64,000 bases of DNA from Pantoea sp. Eser (GTDB lineage: Bacteria > Pseudomonadota > Gammaproteobacteria > Enterobacterales > Enterobacteriaceae). Under the pieces are notes generated by a model, which ran no database searches, had not been told where the DNA came from, and saw only the letters and a list, made by a program, of their open reading frames with translations. The DNA lies in assembly GCA_009830035.1 (NCBI GenBank), contig SZZY01000002.1:1-64000 (forward strand), given 5' to 3'. The translations under genes and the position numbers were made by a program. This document shows, piece by piece, positions 39,046 through 49,369 of this stretch (positions are counted from its first letter, which is position 1; each line of letters starts with the position of its first letter).

Positions 39046-40258
39046 GTGCATCCCAGAGCAGGCGGCTGTCCAGCCACTCAACAGACATAATGGTCAGGAT
39101 CACGGCGGCGCCAAAAAACAGCGCTGCCGGTCCCATGGTAAAAGCCATCAGCTGATCACGGTTGACCAGCGACATGGTTAACGAAATGACAAACAGATCG
39201 AGCATTGACCAGCGGCCAACCCAGTTCACTACCCGCAACAGGCGTATGCGGGTTTTCAGTCCCTGTTCGCAGCGGAAATAGATGCTTAACAGCAGCGTCA
39301 GCATCACCAGCACTTTGATAAACGGCACTAGAATACTGGCGATAAACACGACGGCGGCGATGGGGATATTGCCGGAACCCAGCGAGACGATGCCAGAAAA
39401 AATAGTGTCTTCGCGCCGCGACCCGTTGAGATAGACGATGGAGATCGGCATCAGATTAGCGGGGACCAGCAGCACGATTGAGGCGACCAGCGCCGCCCAG
39501 GATTTTTGCAGGCTGTGACGGCGACGGAAGTCGAGCGGGGTATGGCAGCGCGGGCAGCGGCCTCGCGCATCCGGTACGCCGGTGTTGTGGCAGTTCAGGC
39601 AGACCTGCAGGTCATCACGCGCCACATTGCCGGGGCTTTGCGGATAGAAATGATCCCACAGCTACTCCATATTTAGATGGATCAGCGTCAGCACGCTCAG
39701 CACCGTCAGCGCGATATAGGCCACCAGCCCATAGCCGAGCTTCAGCGAGGCGTAGTCCTGCACTTTAAATCGAGGCGACGGCAATGCCGATCAGGTAGAT
39801 ATCCAGCATCACCCACTCTTTGAGCTTCTCCAGCATCAATAGCACCGGGCGTAAGTTCATCCCCAGCCGATGGCCAATGCCGAGATAGCAGATGCCGGCG
39901 ACCAAGGTGACCGACGCGCCAATGGTGCAAATGCCACCATCGAGGCGGTCAGCACATCCCCCTGCTGGGTCATCTGGATCACGCCTTCCAGCACGCTGGC
40001 ATTAATGCGCATACCGAGCAGCCGGATATCGACCAGCAGCAGGGAAAACGCAAACGGCATTAACACCATCATGGTGGCGGCCATCGCCATTAATCGGGTC
40101 ATCGGCCAGTCGCGGCCGCTGAGAATTTGTGCGTTGCAGCGCGGGCAATGAGCCGACTGATGCGATTTCACATCCGGTAAGGAAAAAAGGGTATCGCATT
40201 GCGGACAACGCTGATAACGTGCGTGAGGCAATGTCTGGCTGATAGCGTGAATTTTCAT
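39014..40258 (-). pseudogene. letA: LetA (YebS) inner membrane protein, disrupted
   Basis: LetA is the inner-membrane partner of LetB (PqiA family) with two cytoplasmic zinc ribbons. The start shows [15 protein letters not shown] and [15 protein letters not shown]; the second ribbon is [20 protein letters not shown]. Membrane spans include [18 protein letters not shown] and [20 protein letters not shown]. Lesions: shifts near 39930 and near 39768 (attt where att would keep SIKVQDYASL), and TAG at 39662-39664 in the EQLW segment (Gln codon). It ends 32 bases into letB, the overlap expected for this operon. Both halves of the Let system are broken in this genome. Confidence 0.87.
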
Positions 40259-40476
40259 AGGGTGATGCAATATTCGCTCATCGTAAGTAACACATATCGG
40301 TTGTTAAGACAGCGCCTGTGTGCCTGTCTCGGGCATCACGCTTCGATCCACAGAATGCTAAGGGTATAGTAACTAACGCTATGATTCACCTTGTGGCTCT
40401 GGATATTTAGTTTAGTGCTTATTTTTAACAAGCGGTGAAATAACCCCGCGCAGATGTTATTGATAACGGTTAAATA

Positions 40477-40977
40477 ATGACCAAAACTGCCTTTTACGCC
40501 GATTTGAATCGCGATATGCGCGCCTTACTGGCGGGAGAAACGGCGTTCCTCGCCGCAATGGGTAACTTTAGCGCGCTGTTGTATGAACGTCTCGAAGGCG
40601 TGAACTGGGCAGGTTTTTATCTGCTGACGGAAGCGGATACGCTGGTGCTGGGCCCGTTCCAGGGCAAAATCGCCTGCGTACGCATTCCGGTGGGTAAAGG
40701 CGTGTGCGGTACTGCGCTGGCAGAAGATAAAGTGCAACGTGTTGATGATGTGCATGCTTTCCCCCGGTCACATCGCCTGCGACGCGGCCAGTAATGCTGA
40801 GATTGTGATTCCTCTGAAAGTGAATGGCACTGTGGTTGGGGTGCTGACATCGACAGCGTAGAGTGCAATCGCTTTGACAGCGACGACGAATCGGGGCTGG
40901 TCACACTTACTGATGGGCTTTGTGAAGTGCTTGCGAACAGCGACTTAGAAAAATATCTGCAGCTGACGCGCAGCTAA
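40477..40977 (+). pseudogene. msrC: Free methionine-(R)-sulfoxide reductase, frameshifted
   Basis: MsrC (GAF fold) reduces free methionine-R-sulfoxide. The frame from 40477 gives FYADLNRDMRALLAGETAFL, NWAGFYLL, LVLGPFQGKIACVRIPVGKG and VCGTALAEDKVQRVDDVHAF, with the resolving Cys motif. At CCCCC near 40760 the frame slips; the next frame has GHIACDAASNAEIVIPLKVN with the second Cys, and a further missing base near 40852 (ctgacatc for ctggacatc) is needed for DIDSVECNRFDSDDESGL and the end YLQLTRS. Stop at 40975-40977. Total ~165 residues as in E. coli. Confidence 0.88.
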
Positions 40978-41073
40978 TCGACTGGATCACATGGCATTTA
41001 GCGATGTTGTCATTATAATGTCGCCTGTTCATGCCTGCGCTGGTCGGCAAACCCGTTGTAATCAGGAAATTTC

Positions 41074-41748
41074 ATGGAAAATCAACCTAAGTTGAATAGC
41101 AGTAAAGAAGTCATCAGCTTTCTGGCGGAGCGCTTTCCGCACTGCTTTAGCGCTGAAGGTGAAGCGCGTCCGCTCAAGATCGGTATCTTTCAGGATCTGG
41201 TCGAGCGTGTTCAGGGCGAAATTAATCTGAGCAAAACGCAGCTGCGTTCTGCCTTACGCCTCTATACCTCAAGCTGGCGTTATCTGTACGGCATTAAAGC
41301 CGGTGCGACTCGTGTCGATCTCGACGGTAACGCCTGTGGCGTGCTGGACAAGCAGCACGTCGAGCACGCACGCAAGCAACTGGAAGACGCCAAAGCGCGT
41401 GTTCAGGCGCAGCGTGATCAGCAACGTGCCGCCCGTCGTGAAGCAGGCGAAAGCGAAGAGGGCGCGGCACCGCGTCGTCCACGCAAGCCGGCTGCGCGTA
41501 AACCGCGTCCGCAGACCGCATCAGAACGCCCGACCGCCTCACAGCACCGCAAACCGGCCCCACGCCCGGAGCAGCAAGCCCAACCCATCACTGATACCTC
41601 AACTTTGCAGCCCGGCCAGAGTATTAAAGTTAAAGCAGGCAAAAGTGCGATGGACGCTACCGTTCTTGAAGTATCAAAAGACGGCGTTCGGGTCCAGCTC
41701 GCTTCCGGCATGGCAATGATTGTGCGCGCAGAACACTTGCTGTTCTGA
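41074..41748 (+). CDS. proQ: RNA chaperone ProQ
   Basis: An intact 224-residue FinO-domain RNA chaperone that binds structured sRNAs and mRNA 3' ends. The N-terminal FinO domain (residues 1-120) is well conserved: [57 protein letters not shown] and [11 protein letters not shown]. Then comes a long basic, Arg/Pro-rich linker (~120-175) and a C-terminal SH3-like domain ([20 protein letters not shown]) ending VRAEHLLF. It lies just upstream of prc, with the overlapping start region expected from E. coli. Confidence 0.95.
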   Translation: MENQPKLNSSKEVISFLAERFPHCFSAEGEARPLKIGIFQDLVERVQGEINLSKTQLRSALRLYTSSWRYLYGIKAGATRVDLDGNACGVLDKQHVEHARKQLEDAKARVQAQRDQQRAARREAGESEEGAAPRRPRKPAARKPRPQTASERPTASQHRKPAPRPEQQAQPITDTSTLQPGQSIKVKAGKSAMDATVLEVSKDGVRVQLASGMAMIVRAEHLLF

Positions 41749-41767
41749 AACGGAGGCTGACCCCGGC

Positions 41768-43822
41768 ATGAACACCCTTTTTAAAATTGGACTTATTGCG
41801 GGCCTGCTGTTGTCAGGCGCTTCCTTTGGCGCGGAGAACATTACCCGCGCCGACCAGATTCCCCAGCTCCACGAAGATCCGCAGGACCCGACGGTCAGCG
41901 AGCGTGTCACCTCACGCTTTATCCGTTCCCACTATCGCCAGTTCGACCTGAATCAGGACTTTTCAGCGAAAATTTTTGATCGCTACCTGAACATGCTCGA
42001 TTACAGCCATAACGTGCTGCTGGCCTCGGATGTGGCGCAGTCCGCCAGCAAAAAAACCATCGTCGGCGATGAGCTGCGCAGCGGTAAGCTGGACCTGTTT
42101 TACGATATCTACAATCTGGCGCAAAAACGCCGTTTTGAGCGCTATCAGTATGCGCTGACGGTGCTGGATCGTCCGATGAATTTTACCGGCAATGACACTA
42201 TCGAAATTTACCGGGCTAAGGCCCCATGGCCGAAAGATCAGTCTGAACTGAACGCGCTGTGGGATGCCAAGGTGAAATATGACCGGCTGAGCCTGAAACT
42301 GGCCGGCAAAGATGAGAAAGAGATCCGCGAAGTGCTGACCAAGCGCTACAACTTCGCGATCCGTCGTCTGGCACAGAGCAACAGCGAAGATGTGTTCCAG
42401 CTGGCGATGAATGCTTTTGCGCACGAAATCGATCCACACACCAACTACCTGTCGCCGCGCAACACCGAACAGTTCAACACCGAAATGAGCCTGTCACTGG
42501 AAGGCATCGGGGCGGTGCTGGAGATGGATGACGACTACACCGTGATCAGTTCGATGGTGGCAGGCGGTCCGGCAGCGAAAAGTAAAGCCATTACCGTTGG
42601 CGATCGCATCGTCGGCGTCGGTCAGCCAGGCAAGCCAATGGAAGATGTGATTGGCTGGCGTCTGGATGACGTGGTGGCAAAAATCAAAGGGCCGAAAGGC
42701 AGCAAAGTCCGACTCGAAGTATTGCCGGCCGGTAAAGGGACCAAAACCCGCACCGTAACGCTGACGCGTGAGAAGGTCCGTCTTGAAGATCGGGCGGTCA
42801 AAATGAGCGTCAGAAATGTCGGCAAGAAAAAAGTTGGCGTACTGGATATTCCGGGCTTCTATGTTGGCCTGACCGATGACGTCAAAGTGCAGCTGCAGAA
42901 ACTGCAAAAGCAGAACGTGGATAGCGTGGTGATCGATCTGCGTACCAACGGCGGCGGCGCGCTGACTGAAGCGGTGTCGCTGTCCGGGCTGTTTATTCCG
43001 AGTGGCCCGGTGGTGCAGGTACGTGACAACAATGGTCGGGTAAGCCAGGACAGCGATAACGATGGCGTGGTCTACTACAAAGGCCCGCTGGTGGTGCTGG
43101 TCAATCGCTTCAGTGCCTCCGCTTCTGAAATTTTCGCCGCAGCGATGCAGGATTACGGTCGCGCAGTGATTGTCGGTGAGCCGACCTTTGGTAAAGGCAC
43201 CGTGCAGCAGTATCGTTCTCTGAACCGTATCTACGATCAGATGCTGCGCCCGGAATGGCCAGCGCTGGGTTCGGTACAGTACACCATTCAGAAGTTCTAT
43301 CGCATCAACGGCGGCAGTACCCAGCGTAAAGGCGTCACGCCAGACCTGCTGATGCCAACCGGCGTCGAAGCGGCTGAAACCGGTGAGAAGTTCGAAGACA
43401 ATGCGCTGCCGTGGGACAGCATCAATGCGGCGACTTACGTCAAATCCGGCGATGTGAAACGGCTGGTGCCGCAGCTGACCCGTCAGCATGCCGATCGTAT
43501 CGCGCAGGACCGCGAGTTCAAGTACATCATGAAGGACATTGCCCGTTTCAATGCCCTGAAGAATAAGCGCAACATCGTGTCGCTCAACCTCGCCCAGCGT
43601 GAGAAAGAGAACCACGAAGATGATGCGTTGCGTCTGGAGCGGATCAATGCCCGCTATCAGGCCGAAGGCAAAAAACCGCTGAAGAACCTGGATGAGCTGC
43701 CGAAAGATTATAAAGAACCGGACCCGTATATTGATGAGACGGTGAAGATTGCTAACGATCTGGCGCAACTCGACAAGTCTCAGCCGGACGCGCCTGCGGT
43801 GAGCATTGATAAGCCGCGGTAA
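41768..43822 (+). CDS. prc: Tail-specific protease (C-terminal processing peptidase)
   Basis: An intact 684-residue periplasmic protease (E. coli Prc 682) that degrades proteins with nonpolar C-termini and trims penicillin-binding protein 3 (FtsI). ATG 41768 starts a signal peptide (IGLIAGLLLSGASFGAEN) and the MCxx extension from the upstream frame was discarded. PDZ domain about residues 240-320 (LEGIGAVLEMDDDYTVISSM). Catalytic Ser/Lys: NRFSASASEIFAAAMQDYG with the Ser and GEPTFGKGTVQQ with the Lys. The C-terminal half is rich in helices. It has not one lesion over 2 kb, in strong contrast to the genes on both sides. Confidence 0.95.
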   Translation: MNTLFKIGLIAGLLLSGASFGAENITRADQIPQLHEDPQDPTVSERVTSRFIRSHYRQFDLNQDFSAKIFDRYLNMLDYSHNVLLASDVAQSASKKTIVGDELRSGKLDLFYDIYNLAQKRRFERYQYALTVLDRPMNFTGNDTIEIYRAKAPWPKDQSELNALWDAKVKYDRLSLKLAGKDEKEIREVLTKRYNFAIRRLAQSNSEDVFQLAMNAFAHEIDPHTNYLSPRNTEQFNTEMSLSLEGIGAVLEMDDDYTVISSMVAGGPAAKSKAITVGDRIVGVGQPGKPMEDVIGWRLDDVVAKIKGPKGSKVRLEVLPAGKGTKTRTVTLTREKVRLEDRAVKMSVRNVGKKKVGVLDIPGFYVGLTDDVKVQLQKLQKQNVDSVVIDLRTNGGGALTEAVSLSGLFIPSGPVVQVRDNNGRVSQDSDNDGVVYYKGPLVVLVNRFSASASEIFAAAMQDYGRAVIVGEPTFGKGTVQQYRSLNRIYDQMLRPEWPALGSVQYTIQKFYRINGGSTQRKGVTPDLLMPTGVEAAETGEKFEDNALPWDSINAATYVKSGDVKRLVPQLTRQHADRIAQDREFKYIMKDIARFNALKNKRNIVSLNLAQREKENHEDDALRLERINARYQAEGKKPLKNLDELPKDYKEPDPYIDETVKIANDLAQLDKSQPDAPAVSIDKPR

Positions 43823-43979
43823 ACCTGCAGGCGGGCCGGGCAGGCCAGCGGGCGTGACAAAATGTAAAGTTATGTCTTTTTAGACACTTAAACGTTAAGG
43901 TCGCTTGAAAACCCGCACAATGATCATAGGATATGTATCCGCGCATAAGCGCGTGAACCACTGAGGAAGATTAACAAAT

Positions 43980-44857
43980 ATGATGCGTATTGCTCTTTTC
44001 CTGATGACCAACTTGGCTGTGATGTTGGTATTCGGACTGATTCTCAGCCTGACAGGGATCCAGTCAAGCAGTGTTCAGGGCCTGATGATCATGGCGGGTC
44101 TGTTTGGCTTCGGCGGTGCGTTTGTTTCACTGCTGATGTCGAAGTGGATTGCACTGCGCTCGGTAGGCGGTGAAGTGATTGAACAGCCACGCAATGAAAC
44201 GGAGCGGCTGGCTGGTGGATACCATTGGACGTCAGGCGCAGCAGGCCGGATTGCGATGCTACAGGTTGCGATCTATCCGCGCCCGACACCAATGCTTTTG
44301 CGACCGGAGCCCGGCGTGATGCCTCGCTGGTGGCCGTCTCAACCGGCTTACTGCAGAACATGAGCCGTGAGAAGCGGAAGTGGTACTGGCACATGAAGTG
44401 TCGCATATCGCCAACGGCGACATGATCACCATGACGCTGATTCAGGGTATAGTGAATACCTTCGTGATCTTTGTTTCACGTATTCTGGCGCAAATCGCAG
44501 CGGGCTTTATGTCCGGCAACTGTGATGGCCAAGAGAGCAGCAACGGCAATCCGCTGGTCTATTTTGCGGTGTCGATGGTGCTGGAACTGGTGTTTGGTAT
44601 TCTTGCCAGCATCATTACCATGTGTTCTCACGTCACCGCGAATTCCAGCCGACGCAGGCTCTGCGAAGCTGGTGGGTCGTGAGAAGATGATTGCGGCGTT
44701 ACAGCGGCTGAAAACCAGCTACAAACCGCAGGAACCGAGCAGCATGATGGCGTTCTGTATTAACGGTAAAGGCAAGTCGTTCAGCGAGCTGTTTATGTCG
44801 CACCCGCCGTTAGACAAACGTATTGAAGCGCTGCGCAGCGGTTAGTATCTGAAGTAA
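43980..44857 (+). pseudogene. htpX: Protease HtpX, frameshifted
   Basis: HtpX is an inner-membrane zinc metalloprotease. The start [20 protein letters not shown] and [20 protein letters not shown] and [13 protein letters not shown] match closely. Frame changes near 44207 (W lost), ~44285 and ~44360 separate [20 protein letters not shown] from [20 protein letters not shown] (HExxH site). A further change near 44620 precedes [20 protein letters not shown]. At the end TAG at 44843-44845 stands before TAT CTG AAG TAA, where E. coli has EYLK, so this too is a nonsense change. Total would be ~290 residues. At least five lesions. Confidence 0.88.
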
Positions 44858-44872
44858 GTGTGATAACAGCAG

Positions 44873-44900
44873 AAAGGCGACCCGAGGGTCGCCTTTTTTT
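44873..44900. terminator. Bidirectional terminator between htpX and yebQ
   Basis: aaaggcgaccc / gggtcgccttt, perfect 11-bp stem with a two-base loop, T-run of seven on the plus strand and AAA/TTT on the other. It lies between two convergent genes. Confidence 0.85.
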
Positions 44901-44910
44901 ATGCCCGCGA

Positions 44911-46267
44911 TCAGGCAGTGGCGCGGCTCTGGGTTATGCGTGACAGGCTGACAATCGCTGCCACCGTCGAGAAGCCGCCCGCCAGCAGCAGCGAGGCGTG
45001 GGTGCCGCTCTGGTCAAACAGATTGAACATCAGCGCTACCAGTGCCGCTCCGACGCTCTGGCCCAGCAGACGAGCGGTGCCGAGCATGCCACTGGCACCG
45101 CCGCTGCGGTGACGCGGTGCAGAGGTGATGATGGTGTGATTATTCGGTGACTGGAACAGGCCAAAGCCGGCGCCGCACAGCATCATCCGCCAGATAATAT
45201 CGCCATCGCCCGGCTGGACCGGCAACAGCGCCAATAGAAACAGCCCGGCAGCAAACATCGCCAGACCAATACCGCCCAGCAGCCCGGTATGGACCCGCTC
45301 AATTAACCGGCCGGCAATCGGCGCGAATACCATGGTCGCCAGTGGCCAGGGCGTCAGCAGCAAGCCGGTGGTGACCTCATCACGGCCCAGCACGTTCTGC
45401 AGGAAGAACGGCAGCGACACCATCGCCAGCATCTGCGCGCAGAACGAGCAGAACGAGGTGCCCATCGACAGGCTGAAAATCGGAATGTGCAGCAGATCCA
45501 CCGGCAGCAGCGGGACCGCCATGTTCAGCTGACGGCGAATAAAGAACCAGCCGACCCCCAGCAACGCCAGCAACTCTGCCAGCACCAGCCAGCCATTCTG
45601 ACCCTGAGCAAAACCGCTCAGAGCGGAAATCAGCAGGCCGAAAAACAGCGCATTCATGATGGCGCTGGGAATATCGAACTTCTGAGCGGTCGCTTTTTGC
45701 GGGTTGTCCGGCAGGGTACGCAGCGCCAGCCACAGCGCAATCGCCCCCAGCGGGACGTTGATCAGGAACAGCCATTTCCAGCTGGCCACCGACAGAATCG
45801 CCGCGGCCACCATCGGTCCAGCCGCGGTTGATACCGCCACAATCAGCGAGTTGATCGCCATACCCCGGCCAAGGTAACGCTGCGGGTAGATGATGCGTAT
45901 CAGCGCCGCGCCGCCAAAGCCCTGTAATACTCGGGCGAAGGTCAGCATGTAAAGTGAGGTGGAGAGGGCGCAAAACAGCGAGGTGGCGATAAACAGCGCC
46001 AGGCCAGCCTGATACACCCGACGATAACCCAGCATATCCCCCAGAAACGACAGCCACAGCAGCGAGACGATGATAGCAATCTGGTAGGTGTTAACGATCC
46101 ACACTGATTCTGCCGGGCTGGCATTCAATTCACGCGCAATAGTCGGCAGCGCCACGTTGGCAATTGCGCCATCCAGCCACGGCCATGGTGATGCCGAGAG
46201 CGATTGTCAGAATGGCCCAGTAGCGCTGGGCGACCGGCAGTCCGTCTTGCGGAGAAGAGAGTAACAT
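44911..46267 (-). pseudogene. yebQ: MFS drug/solute transporter YebQ, frameshifted
   Basis: A DHA2-type efflux MFS protein close to E. coli YebQ (457 residues). The long frame 46155-44911 holds motifs LPTIARELNASPAESVWIVN, FLGDMLGYRRVYQAGLALF (motif A) and ILSVASWKWLFLINVPLGAI, FGLFQSPNNHTIITSAP. The start (MLLSSPQDGLPVAQRYWAIL, ATG 46267) lies in another frame; one extra G near 46183 separates ITMAV from LDGAIANVALP. An in-frame deletion removes ~8 residues between GGAAL and IRIIYPQR. Substrate unknown. Confidence 0.86.
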
Positions 46268-46380
46268 GGTGTATTTACTAAAGAGGGTGAATATCATCAT
46301 GCTAATGAAATTGCCGCCAACAAGCAGCGCGGACGATGACAAAAAGTTGTCTTAAAATATGTCTTAGCCGCAACAGCATG

Positions 46381-46420
46381 CGCTGGCGGTGTGAGCGTAA
46401 AGCGCAGGGGCTGCCGTTGC
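46381..46420 (+). repeat. 40-base partial copy of the MBL gene
   Basis: 40 bases (cgctggcggtgtgagcgtaa...) are identical to 47939-47978 except for two positions. The latter copy lies inside the intact MBL-fold gene. The short copy sits in non-coding sequence between yebQ and kdgR and codes for nothing now. Confidence 0.7.
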
Positions 46421-46619
46421 GTTGCTTGTGTAGTCGTCAGCGCGACGGGTTGCCAGCCGCGTAAGCTGACTCACAGATTTAGCATCAGGCGCTGTTCCCG
46501 ATCACCCTTCAGCGGGATAAACCGCCTAGGGCGACGTAAAGCATTGCCGCCGCCGTCAGCCTCGCTCTATACTGACAGTCCGTTCCATTTTTTTTGAAAC
46601 AGGTTTAACAAGGTGCGCG

Positions 46620-47411
46620 ATGTCCTCTGCTGAAAATGACAAACAGCCCGATTCAGTCTCCTCGGTCCTTAAAGTGTTCGGTATTTTGCAGGCACTGGGC
46701 GAAGAGCGCGATCACGGTATTACCGAGCTCGCGCAGCGCGTGATGATGTCAAAAAGTACCGTTTACCGCTTTCTGCAAACCATGAAGTCGCTGGGTTACG
46801 TTACCCAGGAAGGGGAGAGTGAAAAGTATTCGCTGACCCTAAAACTGTTTGAGCTGGGTGCAAAAGCGTTGCAGAACGTCGATCTGATCCGCAGCGCGGA
46901 TGTGCAGATGCGGGAGCTGTCGCGTCTGACCAAAGAGACGATTCACCTCGGCGCACTGGAAGAGGACAGCATTGTCTACATCCACAAAATCGATTCGCTC
47001 TATAACCTGCGCATGTACTCGCGCATCGGGCGGCGTAACCCGCTGCACACCACCGCGATAGGCAAAGTGCTGCTCGCCTGGCGCGAGCATCAGGAAGTGA
47101 AAGAGATCCTGCGGGAGGTTGAATTTAAGCGCAGCACCGCCAATACGCTGGTCAGCGCGGAGGCGCTGCTGGAGGCGCTGGATCAGGTCAAAATTCAGGG
47201 TTACGGCGAAGATAACGAAGAGCAGGAAGAGGGATTACGCTGCATCGCGGTACCGGTATTTGACCGCTTTGGCGTGGTGATCGCCGGACTGAGCATCTCA
47301 TTCCCGACCATCCGGTTTTTCGAAGACGCCCGCCAGGATTATGTGGCGATGCTGCATCGCGCAGCCCGAACCCTGTCAGCAGAGATGGGTTTTCATCACT
47401 ACGAATTCTGA
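46620..47411 (+). CDS. kdgR: IclR-family regulator KdgR
   Basis: An intact 263-residue IclR-family repressor (E. coli length 263) of pectin/2-keto-3-deoxygluconate metabolism. The N-terminal winged helix (DSVSSVLKVFGILQALGEER and ITELAQRVMMSKSTVYRFLQ) binds DNA. The C-terminal effector domain has IHLGALEEDSIVYIHKIDS, SRIGRRNPLHTTAIGKVLLA and LRCIAVPVFDRFGVVIAGLS. In plant-associated Enterobacterales, KdgR controls pectate lyases and motility. ATG 46620 after AGGTGCGCG. Undamaged. Confidence 0.95.
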   Translation: MSSAENDKQPDSVSSVLKVFGILQALGEERDHGITELAQRVMMSKSTVYRFLQTMKSLGYVTQEGESEKYSLTLKLFELGAKALQNVDLIRSADVQMRELSRLTKETIHLGALEEDSIVYIHKIDSLYNLRMYSRIGRRNPLHTTAIGKVLLAWREHQEVKEILREVEFKRSTANTLVSAEALLEALDQVKIQGYGEDNEEQEEGLRCIAVPVFDRFGVVIAGLSISFPTIRFFEDARQDYVAMLHRAARTLSAEMGFHHYEF

Positions 47412-47544
47412 AAGCAGCGGGCCACTGGGCCCGCTGAATGAGAATTTAATTATCGATCACTTCTCCGCTATCTTTTGCCAAGGCTAAGGGTAGAATGAGC
47501 GGTTAAAGCGTTTTGGACATTCCACTAAGGTTTATTAGGCAGTT

Positions 47545-47818
47545 ATGAATGAGTTAGCCGCAAATTCGGGACCACTGGTCAGCTATGGTCTGCTGGTGAT
47601 TATTTTGATTGTGGCATTTATTGTCTGGTTCTTTGTAAACCGGGCCAGCGTGCGAGCCGGTGAACAGATTCAGTTACTTGAATCGCTACTGGAAGAGCAG
47701 AAGAAACAGACTATTCTGTTACGTCGTCTGGTTGAGGCGCAGCCTGGCGCAGAGACCAAAAAGAGCGAAGAAGAGTCAGGACAAACGTGATTTTATCCGC
47801 CTGATACCGGAACGTTAA
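47545..47818 (+). pseudogene. yebO: YebO family membrane protein, late frameshift
   Basis: The first 70+ residues (MNELAANSGPLVSYGLLVII and WFFVNRASVRAGEQIQLLES, LLEEQKKQTILLRRLVEA) match YebO: one membrane span then a cytoplasmic helix. The frame stops at 47790 after EESGQT. One base over, the sequence continues GQ-DKRDFIRLIPER with TAA at 47816-47818, which lines up with the E. coli ending EDEDIIRLVAER. So a single missing or extra base near 47778 clips the last ~10 residues. Function of YebO is unknown. Confidence 0.8.
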
Positions 47819-47836
47819 TCCCCGCATGGAGGCTGG

Positions 47837-48796
47837 ATGGCCTGGAAAAACCCGTGGTACGACAGCAGTAAAACGCATCACACGCCTGAAGGCTTCCGCA
47901 ATCCTGAACCCGATCTCCGTCAGCCGGGCGATCTGCAACGCTGGCGGCGTGAGCGTAAAGCGCAGGGGCTGCCATTGCCGCCCCGGGAGGGCTACGCAGC
48001 CTTTACCGCGCAGTGGTGGCAGCCGGCCGATCTGAGCGGCAGCGATGACCGCATCTGGTGGCTGGGACATGCTGCTCTGCTACTGCGGCTTAACCAGCGC
48101 TATATTGTGATCGATCCCGCCTTATCTTCGCGGGCGTCGCCGTTGCCGTTTGCCGGCCCGCAGCGTAAAACCCCAGCACCGCTGACTATCCGCGATTTGC
48201 CGTGGCTCGATGTGGTACTGGTGTCGCACAATCATTACGACCATCTCGATAAGCCGACTGTTAAGCAGATCGCCCGATATTTTCCCGAGGCGACGTTTAT
48301 TGTCCCGCTCGGTCTGGCTAACTGGTTTACCCGCCAGGGTGTCGCCCGGGTGGAGCAACTGGACTGGTGGCAGTCGATCCGGGCCGACGAACTCTGTGTT
48401 GATGCCGTGCCGGCCCGTCACTGGAGCATGCGAACCCCGCGCGATCGAAACCGCTCACTGTGGTGCGGCTGGGTGGTGCGATCGCCTGCGCTGCGCTTCT
48501 GGTTTTCGGGCGATAGCGGTTACAGCGAGAATTTACGCGAGGTGGTGACCCGTCTCGGCCCGTTTAATCTTGCCGCCTTACCGATTGGGGCCTGGGCACC
48601 CAAATGGTTGATGGCCAGTCAGCATATGGACCCGGATCAGGCGGTAGAATTATGGCGTGGGGCAGGCAGGCCGCTGACGGTGCCGATTCACTGGGGCGTG
48701 TTCGAACTGGCGGATGAATCCCTGGACGCGCCGCCGGCCGAACTTGAGCGTGCGCTACAGCGGGCAGGGGAGGATAACCCACGGTTTTCGGCCTAG
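47837..48796 (+). CDS. MBL-fold metallo-hydrolase (NAPE-PLD/RomA-like)
   Basis: An intact 319-residue metallo-beta-lactamase-fold protein related to NAPE-type phospholipase D and RomA-type proteins. Metal motifs: LVSHNHYDHLDKPT (HxHxDH), a second His in VDAVPARHWSMRT and the Asp in FWFSGDSGYSENL. The N-terminal LPLPPREGYAAFTAQWWQPA and IWWLGHAALLLRL are typical of the family. No signal peptide. Likely a hydrolase of phosphodiester or lactone bonds; the substrate cannot be read from the sequence. A 40-base scrap of this gene also lies upstream of kdgR. Confidence 0.85.
   Translation: MAWKNPWYDSSKTHHTPEGFRNPEPDLRQPGDLQRWRRERKAQGLPLPPREGYAAFTAQWWQPADLSGSDDRIWWLGHAALLLRLNQRYIVIDPALSSRASPLPFAGPQRKTPAPLTIRDLPWLDVVLVSHNHYDHLDKPTVKQIARYFPEATFIVPLGLANWFTRQGVARVEQLDWWQSIRADELCVDAVPARHWSMRTPRDRNRSLWCGWVVRSPALRFWFSGDSGYSENLREVVTRLGPFNLAALPIGAWAPKWLMASQHMDPDQAVELWRGAGRPLTVPIHWGVFELADESLDAPPAELERALQRAGEDNPRFSA
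47939..47978 (+). repeat. Second copy of the 40-base repeat (within the MBL gene)
   Basis: Matches 46381-46420 with two differences. This copy encodes WRRERKAQGLPLP inside the intact protein, so it is the parent and the other is the scrap. Confidence 0.7.
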
Positions 48797-48951
48797 CGAA
48801 TAGGGGAAAGTCGGGGGCTGGATAATATCTACCAGGAATAATCCTAAAGCGAGCGGAATGATTTAAATCAGACTCTGTCTTATCTGACCTCAATTTTTCA
48901 GTTCTAAAGCAAAATTTTTAATAAGCAAAATCCTAACCACTGCTTTTATTT

Positions 48952-48982
48952 GGAGCAACCCTGACCGGTGGCTCCTTTTTTT
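48952..48982 (+). terminator. Intrinsic terminator
   Basis: ggagcaacc / ggtggctcc with one mismatch and a loop of six, followed by seven T residues. It lies in the long gap (48797-49369) between the MBL gene and yobF; the rest of the gap is AT-rich, holds a possible promoter for the yobF-cspC transcript and no ORF I can support. Confidence 0.7.
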
Positions 48983-49369
48983 GGTGCAAAGTGCTTTTAT
49001 TTTTGTACTTAATAAAATGTGTTGTACAGGATTAGCGCTGCGTTAATCATCTCTATCCGGTTACCGCTTCGTTTATTCTTTTCGCTTTTGCCATATTTGT
49101 GAAATATTAATTTCTTATGGTATCCATTGACTTAATGGTGGCGAAGCGCAGTGATACCGGTTTGCTGCGCCCGCCATTGCACCGAGTGGAATAGTGAAAC
49201 GCTTTATTTCATCGGGCAGAAATGGGCGACTTCTGAACCAGACGGAACATTAATTGTCAGCACTCTGACAATTGTGTGCAAAGCTTCTCCCCGCGTTTAA
49301 AAATGACTTGCCATTATTTTAAGGATATGTGATAACTATTCGTGGGTTAAACGAGGTACAGTTCTGTTT

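Noticed and set aside
42494..43768. Long 424-codon frame opposite prc
   Set aside because: It is the antisense shadow of a well-conserved GC-rich gene, and its translation has no recognisable domain.
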